From Clostridium minihomine (GTDB taxonomy: Bacteria > Bacillota > Clostridia > Oscillospirales > Acutalibacteraceae): a DNA stretch of 64,000 nt. Under the pieces are notes generated by a model. The model was not told the origin of the DNA and ran no database searches. It worked only from the letters and a program-made list of their open reading frames with translations. A program made the translations under genes and the position numbers. The stretch lies in NCBI RefSeq assembly GCF_900240385.1, contig NZ_OEQH01000004.1, forward strand, positions 62,001-126,000, in the 5' to 3' direction. Shown here one piece after another: positions 42,101-51,008 of this stretch (position 1 is the stretch's first letter; each line of letters starts with the position of its first letter).

Positions 42101-42122
42101 ATATTATTTGGGGAAATAATAT
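42101..42122. repeat. Short A+T palindrome upstream of the response regulator
   Basis: ATATTATTT (42101-42109) and AAATAATAT (42114-42122) around GGGG. It stands about 50 nt upstream of the GTG start and could be an operator half-site pair. Confidence 0.5.
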
Positions 42123-42175
42123 CCCTATTTGAAATAGCCAAAGGGAACACACCAATCGATAAGGGGGATTCCGCT

Positions 42176-42853
42176 GTGAATATATTAATTGTAGAGGACG
42201 AGATACGTCTGGCGGAAGCATTGGCACAAATCATGATAGAGCAAAAATATACTACAGATACGGTATATGACGGAGAAGACGGTCTGACTTATGCCGAAAG
42301 CGGAATTTACGATGTAATTGTTTTGGATGTGATGCTGCCCAAGCGCAATGGGTTTGAAGTAGTAAAAGCCTTAAGAAGCAAAAAAATAGCCACCCCCGTA
42401 CTTCTTTTAACCGCAAGGGACGAAGTATCCGACAAGGTGACAGGTCTGGACTGTGGAGCCGACGACTATATGACAAAACCTTTTTCGCCCGAAGAATTGT
42501 TAGCCCGGGTGCGAGCCTTATCCCGGCGGCAGGGTGATGTTGTGCTGGAAGAGTTAGTTTTTTCCGATTTAGTTCTAAACCTATCTGCAAATACTCTGCA
42601 ATGCAACCAAAAATCGGTGCATCTGGGCTATAAGGAATTTGAAGTGCTGCGCCTTTTGATGAGCAACCCCAAACGAATTGTCCCCAAAGAAGATCTGATT
42701 ACGAAAGTCTGGGGCACAGAATCCGGTGCAGAGGATAATAATGTAGAAGCCTATATTTCGTTTCTGCGTAAAAAGATGTCCTTTCTCGGGTCTCAGGCCA
42801 ACATCGGAACCGTCCGCAAAGTGGGATATCGGCTGGAGGAAGAAAACGGATGA
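42176..42853 (+). CDS. OmpR/PhoB-family response regulator
   Basis: 225 residues from a GTG with AGGGGGA upstream. Receiver domain: acidic pocket E7/D8, phosphoacceptor D51 in VIVLDVMLP, T79 and K101 in MTKPF. Winged-helix domain from about residue 130, with GYKEFEVLRLLMSNPKRIV and the C-terminal VRKVGYRLE. It is the partner of the kinase encoded next (ATGA overlap). From its position it likely controls the divergent VTC/DUF4956/lipoprotein operon. Confidence 0.95.
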   Translation: MNILIVEDEIRLAEALAQIMIEQKYTTDTVYDGEDGLTYAESGIYDVIVLDVMLPKRNGFEVVKALRSKKIATPVLLLTARDEVSDKVTGLDCGADDYMTKPFSPEELLARVRALSRRQGDVVLEELVFSDLVLNLSANTLQCNQKSVHLGYKEFEVLRLLMSNPKRIVPKEDLITKVWGTESGAEDNNVEAYISFLRKKMSFLGSQANIGTVRKVGYRLEEENG

Positions 42854-44085
42854 TTAAAAAGCTTCGACGAAAATTTATTCTCATCAATATGCTTTTGATT
42901 TCCTCGGTTTTGCTGATTGTTTTTTCCGTACTTCTTTATACCAATTATCAGCGTCTGGAATCCATCAGCTTTAACGATATGAGGCAGGCTCTGAGCCGCG
43001 CCTCAGACAAAGCGCCACCCAAATTTGAAATCGGCGGTTCCCGGCCTCAGGGTCTGCCTGCCATGACACCGGTGATCTGCGCCATATTAAATGACAATGG
43101 CGATATTTTAGAAACCGTAGGACAAAATGTGGAAATCACCCCACAGGCTTTACAGCAGGCGGTTCAGCTGGCGCTGGATTCCCCCGGCACATCCGGCTCC
43201 ATTTCCTCATTAGATCTGCGCTATTTAAAGCAGGAAACGCCCAACGGAACCAAAATTGCCTTTGCAGACAGAAGCCACGAACTAAACTCTATCAAAAGCA
43301 TGCTGCTCAGTTCCCTGCTGGTCGGGGCAGGGGGACTGTTTGCTTTTTTCCTCATCAGCGTGTTCTTAGCCCGCTGGGCACTTCGACCGGCCGAAAAAGC
43401 CTGGGAACAACAACGCCAGTTTGTGGCGGATGCCTCTCACGAGCTAAAAACACCGCTCACCGTTATTTTAGCCAACACCGGAATTTTGCTCGCCCATCGA
43501 GAAAGCACCATTCAGCAGCAATTGAAGTGGGTGGAATATACCCGAACCGAAGCCACCCGTATGAAAGAACTGGTGGATAGCTTGCTGTTTCTCGCAAAAT
43601 CCGATTCCTGCCGGGCTCCGTCACCGCAAATCCCTGTGGATCTGAGTAATGCGGTGTGGAGCAGTCTTCTTCCTTATGAGCCCGTGGCCTTTGAGCAAGG
43701 CGTTACCTTAAACAGCAGCATCTCCCCCAACCTGTTTATTCTGGGGGACTCCGGGCAGCTGCAGCAGCTGATTGTGATTCTTCTGGATAATGCCTGCAAA
43801 TACGCAGGGGAACACGGAATCATTACACTAACTTTAGAGCAAAACCAAACCAAAGCGCACCTGACAGTGCATAACACTGGGGGCTTTATCCCCCAAAACC
43901 AGCTGGATCATATTTTTGAACGCTTCTACCGTATGGATCAATCCCGCGCCCGTCAAACAGAAGGCTACGGCTTAGGCCTCTCCATTGCCAAAACCATTGT
44001 CGAAAACCATGGTGGAAAAATATCTGCCTCCAGCACCCCACTATCCGGCACCTCATTTGAGGTAATTCTGCCTCTAAAGCCTTAA
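42850..44085 (+). CDS. Sensor histidine kinase
   Basis: 411 residues. TM1 about 10-30, an extracytoplasmic domain about 31-150, TM2 about 152-175. The HisKA box FVADASHELKTPL (H197) follows so closely that no HAMP domain fits between. The ATPase part has the N box (VILLDNACKYA), G boxes (EGYGLGLSIAKTIV) and SGTSFEVIL. It should phosphorylate the response regulator encoded upstream. The signal is unknown. Lack of HAMP is a minor peculiarity shared by some small clostridial kinases. Confidence 0.94.
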   Translation: MIKKLRRKFILINMLLISSVLLIVFSVLLYTNYQRLESISFNDMRQALSRASDKAPPKFEIGGSRPQGLPAMTPVICAILNDNGDILETVGQNVEITPQALQQAVQLALDSPGTSGSISSLDLRYLKQETPNGTKIAFADRSHELNSIKSMLLSSLLVGAGGLFAFFLISVFLARWALRPAEKAWEQQRQFVADASHELKTPLTVILANTGILLAHRESTIQQQLKWVEYTRTEATRMKELVDSLLFLAKSDSCRAPSPQIPVDLSNAVWSSLLPYEPVAFEQGVTLNSSISPNLFILGDSGQLQQLIVILLDNACKYAGEHGIITLTLEQNQTKAHLTVHNTGGFIPQNQLDHIFERFYRMDQSRARQTEGYGLGLSIAKTIVENHGGKISASSTPLSGTSFEVILPLKP

Positions 44086-44237
44086 TTTTTTACAGCACCC
44101 AGAATTTCTGAGAAGACATTCTTTTTCTTTTCTCTTTACATGGGAATCACAGAAAATATTTGCTATGCTCTGTATTTTTATAGTTTCTTTAAAAAAATAA
44201 TAAAAAATCTTATTTCCAATTATAATTCGAACATTTA

Positions 44238-44266
44238 TTGACAAATTATATAAAAATTGGTAAAAT
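44238..44266 (+). promoter_or_regulatory. Promoter of the GntR/FCD gene
   Basis: TTGACA (44238-44243), 17-bp spacer, TAAAAT (44261-44266), near-consensus. The TTGACAAAT start recurs at two other promoters in the window (55267 and 51558, minus strand). Confidence 0.82.
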
Positions 44267-44330
44267 TACTTTACAATATTGTCGTAATTTGTAATGAAAT
44301 CGGATGAGTAGAGAGGTAAGAGAAAGAATC

Positions 44331-44978
44331 ATGCGAAAAAACAGCTCAAGCAAGCAATCATATCAAGCAGTAAAAGAACTGATTATTTTTGGTGACCTAA
44401 AGCCTGGCGCACAAATTGACGAAACGATGATACAAAGCAAACTGGGCATCAGTCGTGCATCCATGCGAGACGCCTTTTTAATTCTGGTTCGAGAAGAACT
44501 AATTGCCAATGAGTTTCGAAAAGGATTTCAGGTACCCCACATTTCACCCAAAAGGATTCAGGATATTTACGAAATCCGCCAAATGCTGGAGCCCAACGCC
44601 GTGATCAAAGGGATGCAGAACATAGAGCGAGGCTGGCTCATGGAAATTCGCACAAAATTTATTCAGCTATCCGAACACCCTCAAGCCACTTCTGCCCATT
44701 ATATTAAACTGGATAATGAATTCCATAACACGTTAATGTCCAGCCTGAATAATACATATGCCAGCGAGCTTCTGGAATGCGGGCTGGACTATCTGGCTAT
44801 GGTTCGGCGGAATATTTCTTTGGATCCTAGGGGCTGTTTTGAACGATATCTAGATCATATTAGCATCATTGATGCCATCCTTCAAAACGATCGGGAAAAG
44901 GCCAGTCAACTGCTTCACAGCCATATTCAGATTTCTTATGACACTATAATTAAATACATGATTCGTTCTTCCTTATAA
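44331..44978 (+). CDS. GntR-family regulator, FCD subfamily
   Basis: 215 residues from the ATG at 44331; an ATG nine codons upstream lacks a clear site. Winged helix about 1-70 with DLKPGAQIDETMIQSKLGISRASMRDA, in which the recognition helix carries ISRASMRDAF (family: SRTPVREA). The FCD effector domain spans about 85-205, with metal/ligand residues in LDNEFHNTLM and SHIQ. FCD regulators mostly sense organic acids. It is on its own, facing an M19 dipeptidase across a strong terminator. Targets are unknown. Confidence 0.9.
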   Translation: MRKNSSSKQSYQAVKELIIFGDLKPGAQIDETMIQSKLGISRASMRDAFLILVREELIANEFRKGFQVPHISPKRIQDIYEIRQMLEPNAVIKGMQNIERGWLMEIRTKFIQLSEHPQATSAHYIKLDNEFHNTLMSSLNNTYASELLECGLDYLAMVRRNISLDPRGCFERYLDHISIIDAILQNDREKASQLLHSHIQISYDTIIKYMIRSSL

Positions 44979-45033
44979 CACAGCCGGCAGGGCGTGTGGC
45001 TTGTTGGCCACTTCCTGCCGGCTGTGTTGTTTA
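44977..45033. terminator. Terminator between GntR and dipeptidase genes
   Basis: AACACAGCCGGCAGG (44977-44991) pairs perfectly with CCTGCCGGCTGTGTT (45014-45028), with a T-rich tail on the plus side. It starts inside the GntR stop codon. Confidence 0.9.
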
Positions 45034-45048
45034 TGTGAATCATTTGAT

Positions 45049-45993
45049 TTATAGCACGCTGTCTATCACTCTCAGCGCATTTTTCCAGCAAATTTTTTCA
45101 ATTTCCGAATCAGTAAATCCGGCTGCAGACAGAGCGTCCGCCAGTTTATAAAACTGGGCGCAGTTCCGGATCTCACAGGGACCAGAAAATCCATCAAAAT
45201 CACTGCCCAGCGCAATGGTATCAATCCCTGCTACATTTTTAATATGTTTGATATGCCTCACCATATCCGGAACGCTTCCGTTCCCATCTTCCCCTAAAAA
45301 CTTATGATAAAAATTGATACCAGTTACGCCGCCTTTTTCCGCCAGTGTCCGCAACATGTCATCGGTCAAATTCCGGCGGAAGTCCCGCACCGACCGGGAG
45401 TTCGAGTGAGAGGCCACAAAAGGCCCCCGGCTCATCTGGGCCACATCCCAAAAACCGCCGTCAGAAAGGTGGGATACGTCAATCAGCATATGCAGATCAT
45501 TCATTCGTTCCACCACTTCTTTTCCAAAAGGTTTCAGCCCTGCTTCCATCACCGCAGGATCATCGGAATTGGGGAAGCCTAAAGAGTTTTCATAGTTCCA
45601 GGTCAGTGTAATCAGGCGTACCCCCATGTTATAAAGCTCCTCAAGGCGATCCATCTCTTGTCCAATGACGCCCCCTTCTTCCACGGTCAGCACACCAGAC
45701 AGTTTCCCCTCCCGGCGGTTTTTATGAATATCAGCCGCACAAAGAGCCGGGCGAATATGTTCCTTGTTTTCTTCCATTTCTTTTTGATAAACATGATACA
45801 TTTTTTTCAGATAAGCATAGGATTCATCCACATTTTCAAAATCGCTCATGCGAATAAACATGGCAAAAAACTGGCAAAAAACATCAGAAGTTTTCATTTT
45901 TTCAATACTGACATCAATTTCATTGGAAAACAGAGGAATTTCTCGTTCCAAAAGCAATGAAATGGTGTCACAGTGCAAATCAATATAAGACAT
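45049..45993 (-). CDS. Membrane dipeptidase, peptidase M19
   Basis: 314 residues from the ATG at 45993 (AAGGAG upstream; a longer frame extends upstream without a site). The two-zinc TIM-barrel peptidase is identified by HCDTISLLLE (H7, D9), VLTVEEGGVIG (bridging Glu), LIDVSHLSDGGFW (His), ASHSNSRSVRDFRRN (His) and ALGSDFDG. Enzymes of this group cut dipeptides, including L-D and D-D dipeptides from peptidoglycan turnover. No signal peptide is seen, so it is probably cytoplasmic. It lies downstream of a secreted NlpC/P60 hydrolase, which would supply such peptides. Confidence 0.93.
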   Translation of the reverse strand: MSYIDLHCDTISLLLEREIPLFSNEIDVSIEKMKTSDVFCQFFAMFIRMSDFENVDESYAYLKKMYHVYQKEMEENKEHIRPALCAADIHKNRREGKLSGVLTVEEGGVIGQEMDRLEELYNMGVRLITLTWNYENSLGFPNSDDPAVMEAGLKPFGKEVVERMNDLHMLIDVSHLSDGGFWDVAQMSRGPFVASHSNSRSVRDFRRNLTDDMLRTLAEKGGVTGINFYHKFLGEDGNGSVPDMVRHIKHIKNVAGIDTIALGSDFDGFSGPCEIRNCAQFYKLADALSAAGFTDSEIEKICWKNALRVIDSVL

Positions 45994-46075
45994 ATCGCTC
46001 CTTCTTTCTTGATTGGCCAAACGGTGAAAACAGCGGGCTTTTTCCGGTTTTCCGGCCAGGCTCAACCGAATTTTT

Positions 46076-46116
46076 GGTACCATACGAAAGGGAGGTGATC
46101 CCTTTCGTATGGTACC
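46076..46116. repeat. 18-bp perfect inverted repeat upstream of the dipeptidase gene
   Basis: GGTACCATACGAAAGGGA (46076-46093) is the exact reverse complement of 46099-46116, 5-nt loop. No T run follows on the minus strand, and there is TTTTT before it on the plus strand. It lies about 85 nt upstream of the dipeptidase ATG, in the likely 5' leader. Confidence 0.82.
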
Positions 46117-46261
46117 GTTATCTCTCGATGCCAAAATCGAGATCAAAACAGTAAGGCATTGTGGCAAACTCTTTCAAAATCTTCCTTTCTGCCAGAGTCA
46201 AATCCCCTGAGAATACAAACCACAAAGTCACACCCAATCCTTTGCAGATTGTCATCCTTTG

Positions 46262-47686
46262 TTATTTTGGTGTGCCGATTTCCTTTGCCTGCAGCAAAGA
46301 ATCCAGCCAAGTGGTTCCATTGGCTCGGCGCACCCCCAGTTCATTTACCACAACCGTGCGGATTCGGGCACTTTCTACCGCACCTGTCACCGACGCAAAC
46401 CCACCGGTGTCATTAATCACATAGTACCGTCCGTTCACTGACCCAAGATACAAAGTGATATGCCCCGGCTGGCACAAAATAGATCCGGGTTTTAGCTGAT
46501 CTAAAATCTGTTTGCGTTGGGCAGTCGTCTTACCCGAAAACTCATATGTTTTGCAGGGAATCAAAGCCTGTGTGCTGGAATTTCGGGGCAGCTGAAATCC
46601 AAAGCAGCGGTATACTTCATAAGTTAACGCAGAGCAGTCCCTGGAATTTAGCATTCCGCCCCAGCCATACCGATCCCCCAGCATTTTAAAGCTTTGGGTT
46701 AAAACATTGGCTCGGGTATAAGGTAAGTACCCCCGGCTGACGTCTCGATTTAAGGGCAGCATGGCATATTCATATTGTACCATGCCATCCTCCTGCCTCA
46801 CCGGCAGCTTGATCACATAATTCTGCATGGGAACCCGATCTCCAATCGAGGCTGGATATTCATTGGGTTGAGCCAAATCCACCACAACCCCCATGGAAAG
46901 TTCCAGCTCTGACAAAGCGGGAGAATACGGATCTGGCTCCAGCTGAATCTTGTTGCCGGTAACCACTAGAAAATCTTTGTGGATACGCGCCTGCTCCCAT
47001 TGCGCTTTGGTTTCAAACAAAGCCACATCCTTAGCCGGCACCCACCCACGATAATGAGCCATTACAATGTAATACCACATTTGGTTCTGAGTCTGGTGTA
47101 AAACTACCACCGGTTCATTGTAAAGAACTGCGGTTTCCTGCAGGATATCAAAACACACGTCCGACGCATCATCTGTTACCACATCGCTGGTGGGATAGCT
47201 TCTGATATCACTGCGCTGAGTCATGATCCCAAAGCGAACGGAGTGTATGCTTTGAATGTCCGACAGATAAGTCTTATCCTGAAGAGCATTCCAATAGGAA
47301 GCATCCACACGCTCCCCATTTACATACCAGATTCCCGACGGAACCGAGGCACCTTCCCGAATCAGCGTTTTCAGATCTTCTCCGGCAATAGTATCCTGAT
47401 ATTGGCTCAGGTCATACATCGCCCCGGGAGTATTGGCCAGCGAGGTTTTCATCGACTGGTTAAAAGACTGAATCTGCTGCCAAGACATCACGGTTTTGTT
47501 GGCGTCCTTGGTTCGATTGATCCAATATTGAGCGTTCAGCATTTCCATAGATACGTTGTCTGCGGTGGGCACCCCCTTTTGTGCTTGATCAGAGGAACTG
47601 GAGGAAGAGGCGTAAGCGGTACCGGGAAAGATCACACTGCCAACTACCATAACGGCAGCCATAACCACACTGTAAAATTTTTTCAT
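46262..47686 (-). CDS. Secreted NlpC/P60 peptidoglycan hydrolase with SH3-like domains
   Basis: 474 residues. Signal peptide MKKFYSVVMAAVMVVG...AYASS, cleavage about residue 26, followed by a Ser-rich stretch. Two SH3b-like regions (about 170-220 with YIVMAHYRGWVPAKDV, and 240-290) precede the NlpC/P60 catalytic domain (about 330-450). Its triad is Cys in LNSRDCSALTYE, His in CQPGHITLYLG, and Asn/Asp in YVINDTGG. Such enzymes cut gamma-D-Glu-meso-DAP bonds. The organisation resembles dipeptidyl-peptidase VI types. A gene for an M19 dipeptidase is next, suggesting recycling of wall peptides. Confidence 0.93.
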   Translation of the reverse strand: MKKFYSVVMAAVMVVGSVIFPGTAYASSSSSSDQAQKGVPTADNVSMEMLNAQYWINRTKDANKTVMSWQQIQSFNQSMKTSLANTPGAMYDLSQYQDTIAGEDLKTLIREGASVPSGIWYVNGERVDASYWNALQDKTYLSDIQSIHSVRFGIMTQRSDIRSYPTSDVVTDDASDVCFDILQETAVLYNEPVVVLHQTQNQMWYYIVMAHYRGWVPAKDVALFETKAQWEQARIHKDFLVVTGNKIQLEPDPYSPALSELELSMGVVVDLAQPNEYPASIGDRVPMQNYVIKLPVRQEDGMVQYEYAMLPLNRDVSRGYLPYTRANVLTQSFKMLGDRYGWGGMLNSRDCSALTYEVYRCFGFQLPRNSSTQALIPCKTYEFSGKTTAQRKQILDQLKPGSILCQPGHITLYLGSVNGRYYVINDTGGFASVTGAVESARIRTVVVNELGVRRANGTTWLDSLLQAKEIGTPK

Positions 47687-47759
47687 TTACCAAAATCCCC
47701 TTTCTTCACTGTCGTCCATTCCTTCAGAATATCATCTTAACACTTTTAGAATCCGAATT

Positions 47760-48872
47760 CTAAAACATCTGCTGCGCGGGACAGTATTCCATCCGGAACC
47801 CATCTGCCACATTTTTGCAGGTGCATGTTCCGCCATAAGTATTCACCGCAGAATACAGCACTGGATTTTTGCGGCAGGCTTCTTCCAATCCACCGGCAGC
47901 AATCTGCAAGCCATAACGCAGCGTGGCATTGGTTAATGCTATGGTAGAAGTCCGGGGAACTGCACCGGGCATATTGCCCACACAGTAATGCACCACACCA
48001 TCCACAACAAAGATAGGAGAGTCATGATAGGTCACTTTGGTGGTTTCACAGCAGCCACCCTGATCCACTGCCACATCCACAATCACGCTGCCGGGCCGCA
48101 TTTTGCCCAGATAGGATCGTTTGATGATCTTATCTGCTTTTTTACCGGGGATCAAAACAGATCCAATTACCAAATCCGCCTGAGTTACCGCTTTTTCCAC
48201 TGCGGCATCCGTACTGTAAAGCGTCTGAATCCTTGCGCCGAAAACATCATCCAGATAAGCCAACCTCGCCAAATTAATATCAGTAATGGTCACGTTTGCA
48301 CCCATTCCCACTGCAATTTTACAAGCATTGGTTCCTACGGTACCCGCTCCCAAAATCACCACATTGGCTTTTGGGGTGCCGGGAACTCCCGACAAAAGCA
48401 CACCGGAACCACCCATTGGTCTTTCCAGATATTTAGCACCTTCCTGCACACTCAGGCGCCCTGCAATTTGGCTCATGGGTGCCAGAAGAGGAAGACTGCC
48501 GTTTGGTTCCATTAAGGTTTCATAGGCCACACCTTTTACTTTAGATTGCAGCATTGCGTCGGTTAAGGGCCGATCCGCCGCCAGATGAAGATAGGTATAC
48601 ACAATCAAGTCCTCACGAAAATACTGGTATTCCGGCTCCAAAGGCTCCTTTACCTTCACAATCATATCTGCCGTGTCCCAAACCTCCCGGGCGGTTTCTA
48701 AAATCGTTGCGCCGGATGCCTGATATTCTTCCGTAGAAAATCCGGAACCAAGCCCTGCGTCTTTTTCCATATATACCAGATGTCCCGCATTCACATAAGC
48801 TTTTACATTATCCGGGGAAAGCCCCACCCGGAATTCATTATTTTTAATTTCTTTCACACTTCCAATTTTCAT
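47760..48872 (-). CDS. ald: Alanine dehydrogenase
   Basis: 370 residues from the ATG at 48872 (GGAGG 8 nt upstream). It converts L-alanine + NAD+ + H2O to pyruvate, ammonia and NADH. MKIGSVKEIKNNEFRVGLSP holds the conserved Arg. EPEYQYFREDLIVYTYLHLA includes the catalytic-His region, and the NAD fold has VILGAGTVGTNACKIAVGMGA. IVDVAVDQGGCCET and NMPGAVPRTST complete the signature. Normal length. It follows DUF3870 and transporter genes on the same strand, so the operon probably imports and oxidises an amino acid or related acid. Confidence 0.95.
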   Translation of the reverse strand: MKIGSVKEIKNNEFRVGLSPDNVKAYVNAGHLVYMEKDAGLGSGFSTEEYQASGATILETAREVWDTADMIVKVKEPLEPEYQYFREDLIVYTYLHLAADRPLTDAMLQSKVKGVAYETLMEPNGSLPLLAPMSQIAGRLSVQEGAKYLERPMGGSGVLLSGVPGTPKANVVILGAGTVGTNACKIAVGMGANVTITDINLARLAYLDDVFGARIQTLYSTDAAVEKAVTQADLVIGSVLIPGKKADKIIKRSYLGKMRPGSVIVDVAVDQGGCCETTKVTYHDSPIFVVDGVVHYCVGNMPGAVPRTSTIALTNATLRYGLQIAAGGLEEACRKNPVLYSAVNTYGGTCTCKNVADGFRMEYCPAQQMF

Positions 48873-48903
48873 AGCGATGCCTCCATTGATAATTGCCCGC
48901 AGG

Positions 48904-49233
48904 TTACTGCTGGGCAGATAAAATATCTCGCAGTCTTCCGTTTGCATCGCGCAGAGCAGCAACCAAAGCTTTTTGGGAGGAACCAAAATAACGGGAGCGC
49001 ACTCGCTGAACCGCTTCATCCAATCCGTCCAGCAGATCACACCCCACCAGCATACTTCGGACAAAATCCCTGCTAATATCCAAAATTGCATTACAGGACA
49101 CATCTACAATTCGGTGAGTTTCCCGGTCCACCACAAATGGAAGAAAAAAGATTCCATAAGACTGGCTGATTGGATTGTCGTTGGCCACCTTGGCGTGCCC
49201 TACCAGATAAATTGTATTTTCGGGATAATTCAT
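48904..49233 (-). CDS. DUF3870 protein
   Basis: 109 residues, AAAGGAG upstream of the ATG. Family features are TIYLVGHAKVANDNPIS and FVVDRETHRIVDVSCNAIL. The last 30 residues are helical (ALVAALRDANGRLRDIL). DUF3870 proteins are small cytoplasmic proteins of unknown role found beside transporters and amino-acid or organic-acid enzymes, which fits the transporter upstream and ald 31 nt downstream. Confidence 0.85.
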   Translation of the reverse strand: MNYPENTIYLVGHAKVANDNPISQSYGIFFLPFVVDRETHRIVDVSCNAILDISRDFVRSMLVGCDLLDGLDEAVQRVRSRYFGSSQKALVAALRDANGRLRDILSAQQ

Positions 49234-49679
49234 CCTTTGAAACTCCTTTCAATCAACCTTCGGCTTTGTCTGAGCCTAATGAGGGGGAGCCTCCCATTGT
49301 TCCGCAGCCGCCGATCCGGCAATAAAAGACGAACCGCGACTATGGAAAACGACCGCTGAAGCAGTGGGATTGAAAAACAGAGCAATTCTTTTTCATAAAA
49401 ATCAGCCCTTCTCCTTTCTGCGTTTTTCCGAAGAACACCGGGCACATGTGCCTGGGGCTCCGGGGCAATGTCTGCCAACGGGATCCCACTTTTACCGCAA
49501 AGCAGTGCTGCTGCCTTACTGAAAAACAAAACCGTTGATTTCTGGTCCAAAAGCGCCTTTGGAAAAACGGGCATTCCATCTGCTTTCTGCCAATCTGAAA
49601 AACCGCGCCTATTATTACCAAAACCCCTTTGGACGTTTTTCTTCTGTGTGATTGTGTATGCTATTTTACCGACGTAAAA
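49234..49679. other. Gap between transporter and DUF3870 genes
   Basis: About 450 nt without a convincing gene. The minus strand carries a short frame with a good site (MKKNCSVFQSHCF..., 18 codons near 49343-49397), possibly a leader peptide, and a GGCACATGTGCC palindrome near 49441. Longer frames here have odd composition and no support. Confidence 0.4.
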
Positions 49680-51008
49680 TCAGCCTAAAATCATGGGGCC
49701 GAAAATTGCCCAAACCACCACAAAAGCGATGGCACTTCCGCTGGCGATCCAGTTGGCCTGAAGCATTTCTTTTGTATTATTGCATTGGGCAATACCCAAC
49801 TGCCCCATCATATTGCTGGTGGGGTAAATTCCGCCGGTCAGGCGGGTAGCAGACAAAATGGCAATTGCAAACAGGCTCATATGCAGTCCGCTGGCAACAG
49901 CAGCTGCTCCAAACATTTCAGAAATAATTTTGATTTCTGCCACGGCCGCTGCTTCAATTCCGAAGCCGCCTACGACAGATGCAATCAGCATAACCGCGGT
50001 GGGGCTATCGCCCGCTACGCCGCCCATCAGGTTGGCAATCGCTTCAAATCCGCCGCCCAGTTCCACCAGATTCAGCAGAACATCAATGGTGACAAACACC
50101 ACAAACATTCTAGCCTGGGACGCAATGCCTTTGGACATGGATTCCACCACATGATCGATATCCATGCGTCCTACAATGCCGACTACCGCAGACAAAACGA
50201 TCATCACGATCAGCGCATAGCTGGTGCCTTGCTTTGTCATAATTCCATAGATAATCAGTGCTAAAAATGCCACTAAAAAGGTAAGAGTGGTTCTGCGTTC
50301 TTTGGGGGTAACCACAATCTCGTTAAAATCCTGCATGGCATCCAGATTATAAAATTCCTTGCCCTCTGTTCTGCGCTGGGTGCGCTTCACAGCAAACCAC
50401 ATGCCGCCCAGCCAAAAAACCGAGAAAGGAATCACTGCGCCTATCATCAGTTGTCCGTAAGACAGGCCTGTTACCTCCATGGTAATCAAAGTCACACCGG
50501 TCAGCGGCCCCAGCATCAGGCCGACTTCTCCCGATACTTTAAACAGCGCCGCCACAACAGTGGGGGTAACGCTTAAAGAAGCCATAACCGGAATTAAAAT
50601 GGGGGCAATCACAGCGTTGCCGCCGCCCAAAGTGCCCAGCAGGCCACAAACCAAAATGGAACAGATAATCAGGGTAACTTTCGCTTTTGTCTGCGTGTTA
50701 ACCCCAATTCGTTTTACAATCCAGTAAACCAAAGTATGTGTGATTTTTGCTTCTGTCATAAGTACGCCCAGGCCTGCTCCGGCCATAATAATGACACCGA
50801 TCAAAGCCGTAGTGGAACCCAGGCTTTGGGCAAACGCCACAGACAGCATCTTCAGATTCTGCCCCATCATCAGCGCGCCAACGGCAATACCTACAATAAT
50901 ACCCGATGTATTGTCTTTTCCCCGGAACACCATGATGATATAAACGGCCAGTGGAATCAACGCCAGAAGCGATGGGGATTGAATCAATGACCAACTGCCT
51001 AACTCCAT
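49680..51008 (-). CDS. Ion-coupled transporter (NhaC/GntP/citrate-type, IT superfamily)
   Basis: 442 residues from the ATG at 51008 (AGGAGGTG 7 nt upstream). About 11-12 membrane segments in two halves, each with a re-entrant-like Gly/Ser/Asn stretch: GTLGGGNAVIAPILIPVMASL and TRLTGGIYPTSNMMGQLGIAQ. This inverted-repeat layout is typical of the ion transporter superfamily, which includes Na+/H+ antiporters and carboxylate or gluconate importers. The substrate cannot be told. Cotranscription with ald and DUF3870 suggests an amino acid or a short organic acid. Confidence 0.75.
   Translation of the reverse strand: MELGSWSLIQSPSLLALIPLAVYIIMVFRGKDNTSGIIVGIAVGALMMGQNLKMLSVAFAQSLGSTTALIGVIIMAGAGLGVLMTEAKITHTLVYWIVKRIGVNTQTKAKVTLIICSILVCGLLGTLGGGNAVIAPILIPVMASLSVTPTVVAALFKVSGEVGLMLGPLTGVTLITMEVTGLSYGQLMIGAVIPFSVFWLGGMWFAVKRTQRRTEGKEFYNLDAMQDFNEIVVTPKERRTTLTFLVAFLALIIYGIMTKQGTSYALIVMIVLSAVVGIVGRMDIDHVVESMSKGIASQARMFVVFVTIDVLLNLVELGGGFEAIANLMGGVAGDSPTAVMLIASVVGGFGIEAAAVAEIKIISEMFGAAAVASGLHMSLFAIAILSATRLTGGIYPTSNMMGQLGIAQCNNTKEMLQANWIASGSAIAFVVVWAIFGPMILG

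Noticed and set aside
49230-49574. Minus-strand frame of 114 codons ahead of the DUF3870 gene
   Set aside because: Arg/Leu-rich composition unlike its neighbours, no ribosome site, and it only spans the gap by chance.
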